This document shows positions 1 through 7,372 of a stretch of DNA of 15,776 bases, piece after piece. The notes under the pieces were generated by a model, which searched no databases, had not been told where the DNA came from, and was given only the letters and a program-made list of their open reading frames with translations. The stretch spans positions 1-15,776 of the forward strand of contig JAZFYD010000178.1 in the NCBI GenBank assembly GCA_036443405.1. The letters run 5' to 3'. Both the position numbers and the translations under genes were made by a program. Every line of letters begins with the position of its first letter. Position 1 is the first letter of the stretch. The DNA comes from JAZFYD01 sp036443405 (lineage in GTDB: Bacteria; Planctomycetota; PLA2).

Positions 1-33
1 GCGGGAACAGCTCTCGCTGCGTGAAGGAGGGTG

Positions 34-2031
34 CTAGAGCAGCGGCTGACCAGGAAGCAGCGGCGGCATCGGGTGGTCGAGGCAATCGGCAATGGCACGG
101 AACAGCTCGGCCTCGTCGGGTGTGACGAGCCCGTCGGAAGAGACGGCGGCGGCGAGCGCGACCAGGAGTGTGTGGCGATGCGCCCGTCCGACCTGCTGCA
201 CAGCGTCCAGAGCGCGATCGAGATTCGCGACGCCACAGTCGAGCGGCGGCAACATCTTCGGCCGCGAGAATCCGAGGTACGCGACGGCGTGCTCGAAGGC
301 TTGCCCCGCGGCCTCCGCCTCGTCGTGTCCGGCATAGGCGAATGTGGAAACGAGGGTGAGGCACTCTTGCCGGACTCCGGCGAGGCTGTAGTAGCGAGTC
401 CGTCGGCGCGGCAGCAGGCCGAACAACGGCGCGAGATGATGCCGCACAACGCGCGCGAACGCCCACTCCCGCAGTTGCGTCGTTTTGTCGTGCCGGATGA
501 GCCTCGTGATGTCCCTGGAAAGCTCCATGTAGGACTCGCGCTCGAGGTGCCTCAAGGTTGGGATGGCAAGATCGAGCAGCGGGAGGCGCGCCTCCGGGCC
601 CAGCGCCGCGACGCGGCCGTGCATCTCGATGAGGGAGGCGCACGTCGTGGCGTCGAAGAGGTCGGCAAACTGCGCCGCGCGTTTTTTCTCGTCGGGATCG
701 GCCAGCAGCACGAACACCAGGAGGCGGGCGCCGGGGATCGTGTGCAGTTCTTCGTGGAGTTCGTCCGGGATCCGCTCGATCAATTCGCGTGCGTACTCGA
801 CATGTTTCGGGTTCGGGCGCGTGCGCAGCTTGTAGGCGGACGGGACCTCGGGCTTTTTTCCGAAGCGTTTTCGATGGGTCGCCGCCCGTTCCGCCGCGGA
901 AAGGGCCGCCGCCGCGTACGCCACGGACCCGGCAAGACGTGTGACGGTCCCGGCTTGCGCGCGCCCTTCCGCTTGCTGTTGCTCTCGCGCAGCGCGTTCG
1001 GCCTCCACCTTCGGGTCCACGGGCAGTTCGATCTTCCCGATCTTCGGGTACTCGCCGTCGAACCCGGGGTCGAGCCGAAGGATGCGCTTGCGAAGCGGGG
1101 GATGCGTGGAAAGACCGCCGCGGGACCAGCTCGGTAGAGGGTTCGCGAAGAACCCGTGCGCGTAGCTGAGCCGATAGCCCGACCGCAACGCGCCACCCCT
1201 TTCGCAGCCCCCGATCTTTTTTAGCGCGTTGGCGAATCCGAGCGGGTTGCGCGTCAACGACACCGAGGCGGCGTCCGCCATGTATTCGCGCTGGCGGTTG
1301 ACCATCGCTTGAAGGATGCGCGCGAATGCGGCACCGGCGGAGCCGGCGACCATGAGCGGCACACCGATGATGGCCGCCGAGCCATCGTGCCCCGAACCCG
1401 ACGCATCCGACATCTCGGCACCGAGAACCGACAGGCCTACCAACCCATGAAGCGCGCCCGTGATCTTCAGGTTGAGCTCCATGTCGCCGTTGAGCACGTG
1501 GGCCATCTCGTGTCCCGCCACGCCCTCGAGTTCCTCGCGGTTGAGCGCGGCCATCGCACCGTACGTGAAACCGATGACGGCGTCGGCGCGACGCGAACCT
1601 GCGGCAAACGCGTTGATCCCCGTCTCCCGATCCAACAGGAACACGCGTGGCGCCGGACCGCCGCTCGCCACGGCCATCTCCTCGACGACATGGTTCAGCC
1701 GACGCTCTTCGCGCACGGCACTTCTGGGCGGAAGCCAACGCCCACCCATTTTGGCAGCGATCACCGCGCCCCCGCCGCGACGCAGTTCGAGGATCTTCCC
1801 CAGCGATACGCCGAACACGAACAGCAGCGTGATGCCCCCCGCGCCGAACATGAACGTGCCGCCGTCCGGCATCCGATAGACACCCTTGGCAGCCACATAA
1901 ACCCAAAGGACGAGTCCCGTGAAAAGGCCTGCGCCGGCGGCGAGCAGGATCACGAAAAAGAAGTACAGGAACACCCAGATCCGACTGCGCTGCCGCGCCG
2001 CGGCGAGGTGTTCCCTGAAGTTCGTCCCCAT
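34..2031 (-). CDS. M48 family (HtpX-like) membrane zinc metalloprotease with C-terminal extension
   Basis: Predicted inner-membrane zinc endopeptidase of 665 residues that probably degrades damaged or misassembled membrane proteins. Two hydrophobic segments lie near the N-terminus (about residues 18-47 and 58-80). They are followed by the M48 signature GHEMAHVLNGD with HExxH at 174-178, a probable third zinc ligand Glu in REYMAD (249), and the STHPPLRKR motif that closes the catalytic domain. Another hydrophobic stretch at about 200-242 resembles the second membrane hairpin of HtpX. HtpX itself is only about 290 residues. The extra 320 or so are mostly helical-looking and end in a TerB-like block (SSDGLVTPDEAELFRAIAD). 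ATG at 2031 is chosen; an in-frame GTG at 2043 would add four residues, and neither has a clear Shine-Dalgarno. It is transcribed alone, with two palindromic repeats upstream. The protease call is secure; the role of the extension is not known. Confidence 0.9.
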   Translation of the reverse strand: MGTNFREHLAAARQRSRIWVFLYFFFVILLAAGAGLFTGLVLWVYVAAKGVYRMPDGGTFMFGAGGITLLFVFGVSLGKILELRRGGGAVIAAKMGGRWLPPRSAVREERRLNHVVEEMAVASGGPAPRVFLLDRETGINAFAAGSRRADAVIGFTYGAMAALNREELEGVAGHEMAHVLNGDMELNLKITGALHGLVGLSVLGAEMSDASGSGHDGSAAIIGVPLMVAGSAGAAFARILQAMVNRQREYMADAASVSLTRNPLGFANALKKIGGCERGGALRSGYRLSYAHGFFANPLPSWSRGGLSTHPPLRKRILRLDPGFDGEYPKIGKIELPVDPKVEAERAAREQQQAEGRAQAGTVTRLAGSVAYAAAALSAAERAATHRKRFGKKPEVPSAYKLRTRPNPKHVEYARELIERIPDELHEELHTIPGARLLVFVLLADPDEKKRAAQFADLFDATTCASLIEMHGRVAALGPEARLPLLDLAIPTLRHLERESYMELSRDITRLIRHDKTTQLREWAFARVVRHHLAPLFGLLPRRRTRYYSLAGVRQECLTLVSTFAYAGHDEAEAAGQAFEHAVAYLGFSRPKMLPPLDCGVANLDRALDAVQQVGRAHRHTLLVALAAAVSSDGLVTPDEAELFRAIADCLDHPMPPLLPGQPLL

Positions 2032-2127
2032 TTGTGTTGGCACAAGATAGCGGCCAACACCTGCAGCAATTCGTCACAATCCGTATCAAACGGTGCCCGA
2101 CACGGAAACCCGCGGGCGCCGCCCCCC

Positions 2128-2180
2128 TCTCAGACCCCTCGAACGCGTGGCCCCAACGGCGTCAGCCGCTGGGCAAGAAA
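2128..2180. repeat. Palindromic intergenic repeat, cluster I copy 1
   Basis: First of two units of about 53 bp that repeat with a period of 73 bp. The shared unit starts TCTCAGAC, continues TCGAA and GTGGC, and then holds a palindrome and GGGCAA-GAAA. In this copy the palindrome (2153-2169) is CCAACGGC-GTCA-GCCGCTGG, with one mismatch in the stem. It lies in the gap between the M48 gene and the IPT operon. The same core is found near 9110-9167 and 10396-10445. Confidence 0.8.
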
Positions 2181-2200
2181 GACCAAAGAGCTTGAATCCA

Positions 2201-2253
2201 TCTCAGACGCATCGAAGGGGTGGCTCCAACGGCGTCAGCCGTTGGGCAAAGAA
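2201..2253. repeat. Palindromic intergenic repeat, cluster I copy 2
   Basis: Second unit, in the same orientation as the copy 73 bp to its left. It carries a perfect 8-bp inverted repeat around a 4-base centre, CCAACGGCGTCAGCCGTTGG. Its A-rich right end (GGGCAAAGAAAAAC) doubles as the U-tract side of the intrinsic terminator that serves the IPT operon on the minus strand. Confidence 0.8.
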
Positions 2254-2293
2254 AAACAGGAGGGGCGGCACCGGTGCGTGCGCGCCCCTCCTT
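2250..2293 (-). terminator. Rho-independent terminator of the lipoprotein/IPT operon
   Basis: Read on the minus strand, a perfect 10-bp stem (AGGAGGGGCG with CGCCCCTCCT, plus positions 2283-2292 and 2258-2267) encloses a 15-base loop and is followed at once by GTTTTTCTTT. It begins 32 bases after the stop codon of the IPT-domain gene. The loop itself contains the palindrome GCACCGGTGC. The stem, loop and U-tract are all visible, so the call is strong. The U-tract is contributed by the adjoining repeat copy. Confidence 0.85.
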
Positions 2294-2324
2294 TGAAGAC
2301 CAATTTCCTGGGGGGAACTGGACT

Positions 2325-3824
2325 CTAGTCGACTGTGTACGTGCCGGCCTCGACCGACTCCTCGTCGTCCTCGCCGGGGTTGATGACTACCTCGACCGTG
2401 TACTCGCCGTCGTCGAGCGGATCGAACCACGCGCCCGGCGGGATCACGATGATCGTGCGATCGGTGTGGAACAAGACGAAGCCCTTGCGATCGTCGGCGC
2501 CTTCACGCTTCCAGATGACATCGATCTCGCCAAACCCATCGGTCGGGAAACCGCCGCCGCTGCGGCCCGCCGGAAGAGCGAAGTTAGGGGCGTCGCCGGA
2601 ACCGAATCCTGTCCCTTTGATGATCACGGGGCCGTTGGGCCCGCGCGAACTCTGGTGGTCCGGGTCCATCGAGGTGACGGTCAACGGCAGTTCTTTGACC
2701 TCGAACTCGACGCCCTCGGACTTCTGATCGCCGTTGGAAACGGTGATCACGTAGACGCCGTCCTCGACATCCGGAATGCGAATGAGGATCTCGTCGTGGT
2801 GGTCGCGGAATCCCGGCGCGGCGTAGAGCACGTGCGCCTCGGTGGACTCCTCGTCCTTGGTGAACTCGACCACCGGCTTCTTGAAGCTTCCACCGACCAG
2901 GCCCTTGCCGCGAATCGTCAGCAGACTGCCCGCCGGCCCTTCGTCGAACTCGAGTTCGGTGATCTCCGGCGCGGGCGGCGTACCGACCGTGTATTCCACG
3001 GATCCCGAGTCGGCATCATCGCCGAGCTGCACGCTGACCTCGTAGGTCGCGCCGGCCTCGGCCTTGTAAGGGACGCGCGAGTACACGCGGTCGAAACCGT
3101 TCGAGAACCCGAACGCCTTGAGCGGCTCATCGTCGCCGTGCGCCCAGACTACGTGCACAAATCCGAGCGAACCGAGATTCGTGCCGGTGAGCTTGATGGG
3201 AGCGCCGGGAAGCTGCTCCTCGGGCTCGATCGCTTCCAACGATGCCTCGCCGGCCTCGACGATTTCGATCTCGGCCGAGCATGCGCCGGAATTCAACTCT
3301 TCGTTGGTCACAGACAGCGTGTACTCGCCCAGTGCGAGATCCTCGGGGACTTTCAGGAACGCCGCGTGGAATCCGCCGCGCAGCTCCACGCTGGCCACGA
3401 CCTCGTCACCGTTCACGAACTCCGCCGTGCCGCCGTGCAGCCGACGCCCGATGAGGAACAACGTCTGTCCCGCAACCGCCTTGTGGGAGCTCAGATGCAG
3501 CACGATCGGCGAACCGACCGCGAGAATCTCCATCTCGATGACCGCGTCGTCGACGCTGACGGTCACCGTGCCCGTGGCGGTCCCTTCGGGAACACGCACG
3601 AGCACGTGGGTTTCGTTGCTACGCACAACATCCGCTTCGGTCTCGCCGAACTTGACGACGGGCTCCTCGGCGAATCCGGATCCGACAAGGATCACGTGGT
3701 CGCCTTCGGTGGCGCACTCGGGCCGGACCGACTCGATTTCGCCGGCGAAGATCGTGACGCTGACGGCCAGCAGAGCGGCCGCGCCGCGCCACAGGAGTGA
3801 GTGGAGGGAGTGGGAGTTTCGCAT
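2325..3824 (-). CDS. Secreted protein with about five IPT/TIG domains
   Basis: A 499-residue protein with an N-terminal signal peptide (hydrophobic core LLWRGAAALLAVSVTIFA, cleavage near residue 27), so exported. The rest is a string of immunoglobulin-like IPT/TIG modules at about 29-103, 106-189, 196-281, 287-376 and 382-499. They are recognisable by repeated patterns such as I..V.P....G..V.L.G.GF...P.V.FG and closing strands of the G.YTVTV type. The sequence is very acidic and has no enzyme motif, so a structural, adhesive or binding role outside the cytoplasm is inferred. ATG at 3824 is chosen because AGGGGGA (3831-3837, minus strand) lies six bases before it; a GTG at 3830 abuts that site. 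The gene lies 11 bases after the lipoprotein stop codon, so the two form an operon, ended by the terminator at 2250-2293. IPT domains also occur in cell-surface receptors and some polysaccharide-active proteins, so the ligand cannot be named. Confidence 0.88.
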   Translation of the reverse strand: MRNSHSLHSLLWRGAAALLAVSVTIFAGEIESVRPECATEGDHVILVGSGFAEEPVVKFGETEADVVRSNETHVLVRVPEGTATGTVTVSVDDAVIEMEILAVGSPIVLHLSSHKAVAGQTLFLIGRRLHGGTAEFVNGDEVVASVELRGGFHAAFLKVPEDLALGEYTLSVTNEELNSGACSAEIEIVEAGEASLEAIEPEEQLPGAPIKLTGTNLGSLGFVHVVWAHGDDEPLKAFGFSNGFDRVYSRVPYKAEAGATYEVSVQLGDDADSGSVEYTVGTPPAPEITELEFDEGPAGSLLTIRGKGLVGGSFKKPVVEFTKDEESTEAHVLYAAPGFRDHHDEILIRIPDVEDGVYVITVSNGDQKSEGVEFEVKELPLTVTSMDPDHQSSRGPNGPVIIKGTGFGSGDAPNFALPAGRSGGGFPTDGFGEIDVIWKREGADDRKGFVLFHTDRTIIVIPPGAWFDPLDDGEYTVEVVINPGEDDEESVEAGTYTVD

Positions 3825-3835
3825 CTTCACTCCCC

Positions 3836-4243
3836 CTATTCGAAGATGACCAGAGTCATCGACTGGCCCTGTTGGTTGGTGACGTCAAGCTCAGAGCGCT
3901 TGCCGACGTTGTAGGAGTTCGCGATGTAGCCGCTGATCGCGTTCGAGATCTCCGGGTCGAGGGTCTGGCCCGCGGCGGTGGCGGTGACGTCGCGCATGGT
4001 TCCGCCACTCACGCCTTCGAGCACCTCGAGGATCTTGAACGGCGTCTCGGTGGTGTCGAGGGTGACCAGGTCGGGCTCGTCGTCGCCGTTATGATCAAAC
4101 TGCACGACCAGACGCTGCTGCTGCTGCGGGCTCGTGGTGATACCGCCGGTGTCGCCGCCTCCGGTCGACCCGACCGCGCCGCCGCCGCTGCCGCAACCCG
4201 CGGCGAGCGCCAATCCGGCCAACAAACTCAATACTCGATTCAT
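3836..4243 (-). CDS. Small lipoprotein with a calcium-loop-like motif
   Basis: A 135-residue predicted lipoprotein. The signal sequence ends in the lipobox LAAGC, giving lipidated Cys17. A flexible Gly/Ser/Thr-rich linker (18-38) and a run of four Gln (40-43) follow. Residues 50-60 read DHNGDDEPDLV, which resembles the DxNxDxxPD calcium loop of FG-GAP/VCBS and dockerin-like repeats, but only one such loop is present. I do not recognise a family for the remainder. ATG at 4243 is preceded by GGAG (4251-4254, minus strand) with a seven-base spacer; the open frame extends further upstream but without a signal sequence. It is the first gene of the operon with the IPT protein and is divergent from the sigma-factor gene. 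A partner or anchor for the IPT protein is plausible but is inference from gene order. Confidence 0.8.
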   Translation of the reverse strand: MNRVLSLLAGLALAAGCGSGGGAVGSTGGGDTGGITTSPQQQQRLVVQFDHNGDDEPDLVTLDTTETPFKILEVLEGVSGGTMRDVTATAAGQTLDPEISNAISGYIANSYNVGKRSELDVTNQQGQSMTLVIFE

Positions 4244-4521
4244 GGTGTGACTCCAATGCGCCAAACTTGTGGTGCCGGCTCCCGCCGCTTCAACACCATA
4301 TTCCCGACCGCTCCAAATGTGTCCCGGGATGCGGAAATTCCTCGCGACCGCTCGCCGCGGCCGTGTGACCGGTCCGAGCGAGGCTTCCCCAAAGAGAAAG
4401 TGCCCGCGAGCCCCTTTGGTGTCCCACCTGTTTTTCTGCGTATTTGGCCCCTTTTCGGCCGGTCCTTTGGCCGTATGCTGACCCGCACGCAAGCACGGAT
4501 GGGCGGCACCACGATGCGCGG
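4244..4521. promoter_or_regulatory. Divergent promoter region between lipoprotein operon and tethered sigma gene
   Basis: These 278 bp must hold the promoters of both divergent transcription units. The side nearest the sigma gene has three closely spaced repeats of TTTNGGCC type (TTTGGCC 4443-4449, TTTCGGCC 4453-4460, TTTGGCC 4466-4472), and CCTTTGG recurs at 4412-4418 and 4464-4470. A weak TATGCT (4474-4479) has no convincing -35 partner. Imperfect inverted sequences (CGCTCG/CGAGCG) lie near 4350-4382. I could not find an ECF-type -35/-10 pair with confidence. Confidence 0.45.
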
Positions 4522-7365
4522 ATGACCCGGTATCAACTCGAACAACTTCTTGAGCATGAAGGCTTCCTGCGCGCCCTCGCGCGGAGGCTCTTGCGCGATG
4601 CCGCGCGCGCCGACGACCTCGTCCAGGAGACCTGGCTCGTCGCGCTCAGAAGCAGCAAGCGCCCGGACGAAGTGAAGCGCGCGTGGCTCGCGGGCATTCT
4701 CAAGAACCTCGCGCGCCGCAGCGTGCGCACCGACGTCCGGCGCACGCGCCGCGAGAAGTTGGTGGCGCGCCGCGATCTCGAACCGGCGACGGACGACATC
4801 GCCGATGAGCGGCAAGTGAGGCGGCGGCTCGCCGCGCTCGTGCTCGGCCTGCCTGAACGCTATCGCGAACCGATCCTGCTGCGGTATTACGACGGCTACA
4901 CCTCACAGCGCATCGCGGAGGAATTGAACGTCGGGGCCTCGACGGTGCGCACGCGTTTGCAGCGCGGGCTTGCGCGGATCCGCGCGCAACTCGCGGAGAA
5001 CGGAAACGGAAACGGCGACCGAAACGGTGGCCTGCTCTCTCTCCTCCCCATCGCGCTGACGGTTCCGCAATCGCATCCGGCTACGCACGCGCTGCGCAAA
5101 TGCGCGGTGTTGTTCGCCGCGCTGGGCGGGCTTTGCCTGTGCCTCGCGACACAATCCGGGATCGCGCGCCTTCCGGGTCTGGATTTTGTGTTCACCGACG
5201 CCGCGAGCCGCGCGACGCGTCCCGGTGCGGACGCCATTGGCGAACTCGCGTCGAGCGAGAAAGACCCGGCCGGCCTGGTCCGGCAAAACGCCGTCCACAG
5301 CCATCTCTCGGGCCGCGTGCGTCTACCGATCGGCATGGATCCCAAGCCCGTGCGCCTGGAGGTGCGCGCTGCGGGCATGGAAACACTCCGCGCCAAGGTC
5401 GCCGCGAACCAACCGTTCCGGGTCGGCGTTGACTCCGTGCTGAAGAACGAAGGTCCTGTCGCGCTGCAAGTCACCGTGCGCCATCCGGGCGCGCGCACCG
5501 AGAGAAGGACGGTTCTGGGGTTCCGGGATGGTGAGGGCCGCGCGACGTTTCAGACCCTGGACCTCGCGCTTGCGCGCACGCCGCTGGTGGACGAAGCGCT
5601 GCTGCCGTTGTTGCGGGTGGAATCAGCGGCCGAGGGCACTTGGCACGCCTCCAACACGCGATCGGATTCGGGCGGTGCGGCCGACACCCCAGACCGCGCC
5701 GATGCGGCCGCGACGGTTGCGACCGGCCCGCGCTTACGCGGTGTCGTCACGTTGCCCGCCGGCGCGTCGGCCGAGCCGGTGGCGATCGAGATCTGCCGCG
5801 CCGACGTAGCCGAGGCGCAAGGCGCGGGGATCTGTGTGCGCCGCTCGGCCACCGCAGGCGCGTTGGTGCAGATCGCGGTCGGTCCGTTGCTCGAAGGCGC
5901 GCTTCCGCCGGCGCTGATCGTGCGCGCGTCGCATCCGGACGCGCTGCCCGCCGAGATGTCGCTGACCGTGCGTGTCGATCCGAGGACGTTCGCGCCGGTC
6001 CTCCCGTTTTTCGAACTCGTGCTCGAGGGCGGCCGGCCGATTTCAGGCCGAGTCTCCGGCGAGAACGGCCCCATCGAGGGGGCAACGGTCGCGCTGTTTC
6101 CCATGAACGGGGACGAAGCCGCTGAACGGCCGCGCTCGGCCGCGGTCTCGGGGCAGGATGGCTCGTTCCGCCTCGCCGTCGAAGCCGACCGGCGCTATCT
6201 CCTCGTTGCCGCCGTTTCCGAACTGGCACCGGCGGCGATCGTGGTCGAACCCGGCGAGTCCCCGGAATTCGAGCTGCGTCTGGAACACGGCGCCGCGATC
6301 GCCGGGCGCGTCACGAATCAGGCGAAATCGCCAGTCGATGGTGCGTCGGTTTTCGCGCGTGTTCTGGACGCGGGCGATCGTGAACTTCGACTGGGCGACG
6401 ACTGGAAGGTCGTCTTCGACGGCGGCGAGGTGTTCTGGAGCCGGCGCGTCGCGGAATCCGACGACGACGGCGAATTCTCGCTTGGTGGATTGCGCACCGG
6501 GCAAATCTACGCGCTCGCGCACGGCGCCGCGGGGGCCGAGCAACACGTGACCGCACCGGGTGTCGTGAACTTCGCGGTGGCGACCACCTTTTTTGAAATC
6601 GTCGTGGTCGGCGACGGCTTGCCGCTTGCGAGTCCGCAAGTCCGCCTGGCGCCGCTGGACGGCGGCGAAGCGCTCGATCTCGTCGCCGACGATTTCGGCG
6701 AACTCCGTTTTGCGGCGGCGGCGGGCACGGGGTTCGACGTCACGGTCTCGCACGACGGTTATTCGAGCGAGACGCGGCGTGTCTGGGCCGGCGGTACGGC
6801 GCGCTTCGACCTGCACGCGGCCGCGACCGGGGCGGACATGTCGATCGAACTCTCCGGACATGCGCGCGTGCCGTTGCCCGCGACGTGCGTCGTCGCCTTG
6901 AAACGACCGTCCGGCGGCACGTACGTCACATCGACGGTCGGCGCGGACTCGGGCCGTTATCGGCTGAGAGATCTGGAGCCCGGAACCTACCGCTTGCACG
7001 TCGCTCCGTCGGATCCGCGCAGCTACTACCGCGAAGCAATCGCCACCATCACGCTCGTCGCCGGCGCGTCGGCCGAGGTGTGGGTGCCGCTCCGTGCTGG
7101 AGGGCGCGTCCGGTATGAAGGCGCGTTCGTGGGCGTGTTGTGGCTCGAGGAATCGCTCGGGGGTGCATGGGGCCGCGGACCCGATGGCGGGTTTTTCTTC
7201 GGTGGAATCGCGAGCGAGCCGCTCGTGCCCGACGGCGATGGATTCAGTTCGGCGTGGCTCAAGCCCGGTCGCTACCTGCTGCGGATGATCTCGTGGGATC
7301 CACGCGTGGCGCCACGCAGCGCGGCCGTCGAAGTCGTCGCCGGCGAAACCGCGATCGTGCGCTGA
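4522..7365 (+). CDS. Membrane-tethered ECF-like sigma factor fused to carboxypeptidase-regulatory-like repeats
   Basis: A 947-residue fusion. Residues 1-160 are a sigma-70/ECF module: region 2 has ADDLVQETWLVAL (30-42), and region 4 has LPERYREPILLRYYDGYT and the helix-turn-helix IAEELNVGASTVRTRLQRGL (about 110-154). An Asn/Gly linker (158-170) leads to one hydrophobic segment, about 193-215 (CAVLFAALGGLCLCLATQSG). The remaining 730 residues form consecutive beta-sandwich units of the carboxypeptidase-regulatory/transthyretin-like kind. The clearest are near 504-586 (GRPISGRVSGENGPIEGATV, then DGSFRL), 590-668 (IAGRVTNQAKSPVDGASV, then DDDGEFSLGGL) and 800-857 (YRLRDLEPGTYRLHV). With the sigma part in the cytoplasm, the repeats would be outside. 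No anti-sigma gene is adjacent. ATG 4522 fits the start of region 2; the ribosome site is weak and the open frame extends 26 codons upstream. The domain calls are strong; tethering and sensing are inferred. Confidence 0.9.
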   Translation: MTRYQLEQLLEHEGFLRALARRLLRDAARADDLVQETWLVALRSSKRPDEVKRAWLAGILKNLARRSVRTDVRRTRREKLVARRDLEPATDDIADERQVRRRLAALVLGLPERYREPILLRYYDGYTSQRIAEELNVGASTVRTRLQRGLARIRAQLAENGNGNGDRNGGLLSLLPIALTVPQSHPATHALRKCAVLFAALGGLCLCLATQSGIARLPGLDFVFTDAASRATRPGADAIGELASSEKDPAGLVRQNAVHSHLSGRVRLPIGMDPKPVRLEVRAAGMETLRAKVAANQPFRVGVDSVLKNEGPVALQVTVRHPGARTERRTVLGFRDGEGRATFQTLDLALARTPLVDEALLPLLRVESAAEGTWHASNTRSDSGGAADTPDRADAAATVATGPRLRGVVTLPAGASAEPVAIEICRADVAEAQGAGICVRRSATAGALVQIAVGPLLEGALPPALIVRASHPDALPAEMSLTVRVDPRTFAPVLPFFELVLEGGRPISGRVSGENGPIEGATVALFPMNGDEAAERPRSAAVSGQDGSFRLAVEADRRYLLVAAVSELAPAAIVVEPGESPEFELRLEHGAAIAGRVTNQAKSPVDGASVFARVLDAGDRELRLGDDWKVVFDGGEVFWSRRVAESDDDGEFSLGGLRTGQIYALAHGAAGAEQHVTAPGVVNFAVATTFFEIVVVGDGLPLASPQVRLAPLDGGEALDLVADDFGELRFAAAAGTGFDVTVSHDGYSSETRRVWAGGTARFDLHAAATGADMSIELSGHARVPLPATCVVALKRPSGGTYVTSTVGADSGRYRLRDLEPGTYRLHVAPSDPRSYYREAIATITLVAGASAEVWVPLRAGGRVRYEGAFVGVLWLEESLGGAWGRGPDGGFFFGGIASEPLVPDGDGFSSAWLKPGRYLLRMISWDPRVAPRSAAVEVVAGETAIVR

Positions 7366-7372
7366 CGTCAGC
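7361..7372. other. 12-bp palindrome joining two convergent stop codons
   Basis: GCTGACGTCAGC is a perfect palindrome that contains the TGA of the sigma-fusion gene on the plus strand and the TGA of the dienelactone-hydrolase gene on the minus strand. The two genes are only two bases apart. There is no U-tract on either side, so it is not a standard terminator. It may be chance, since the two TGA codons alone account for half of the symmetry. Confidence 0.5.

Noticed and set aside
31..1137. 368-codon open frame on the plus strand opposite the M48 gene
   Set aside because: It is antisense to a clear M48 protease, has no family resemblance, and is Arg/Gly-rich as expected from GC-rich shadow frames.
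2220..3800. 526-codon open frame on the plus strand opposite the IPT gene
   Set aside because: The minus strand encodes a signal peptide and five IPT modules with a matching ribosome site; the plus-strand product has no start context or motifs and begins inside the palindromic repeat.
4244..4492. Longer lipoprotein reading frame starting at 4492
   Set aside because: A longer N-terminus would bury the signal peptide and lipobox, and would cover the divergent promoter region; ATG 4243 has its own GGAG.
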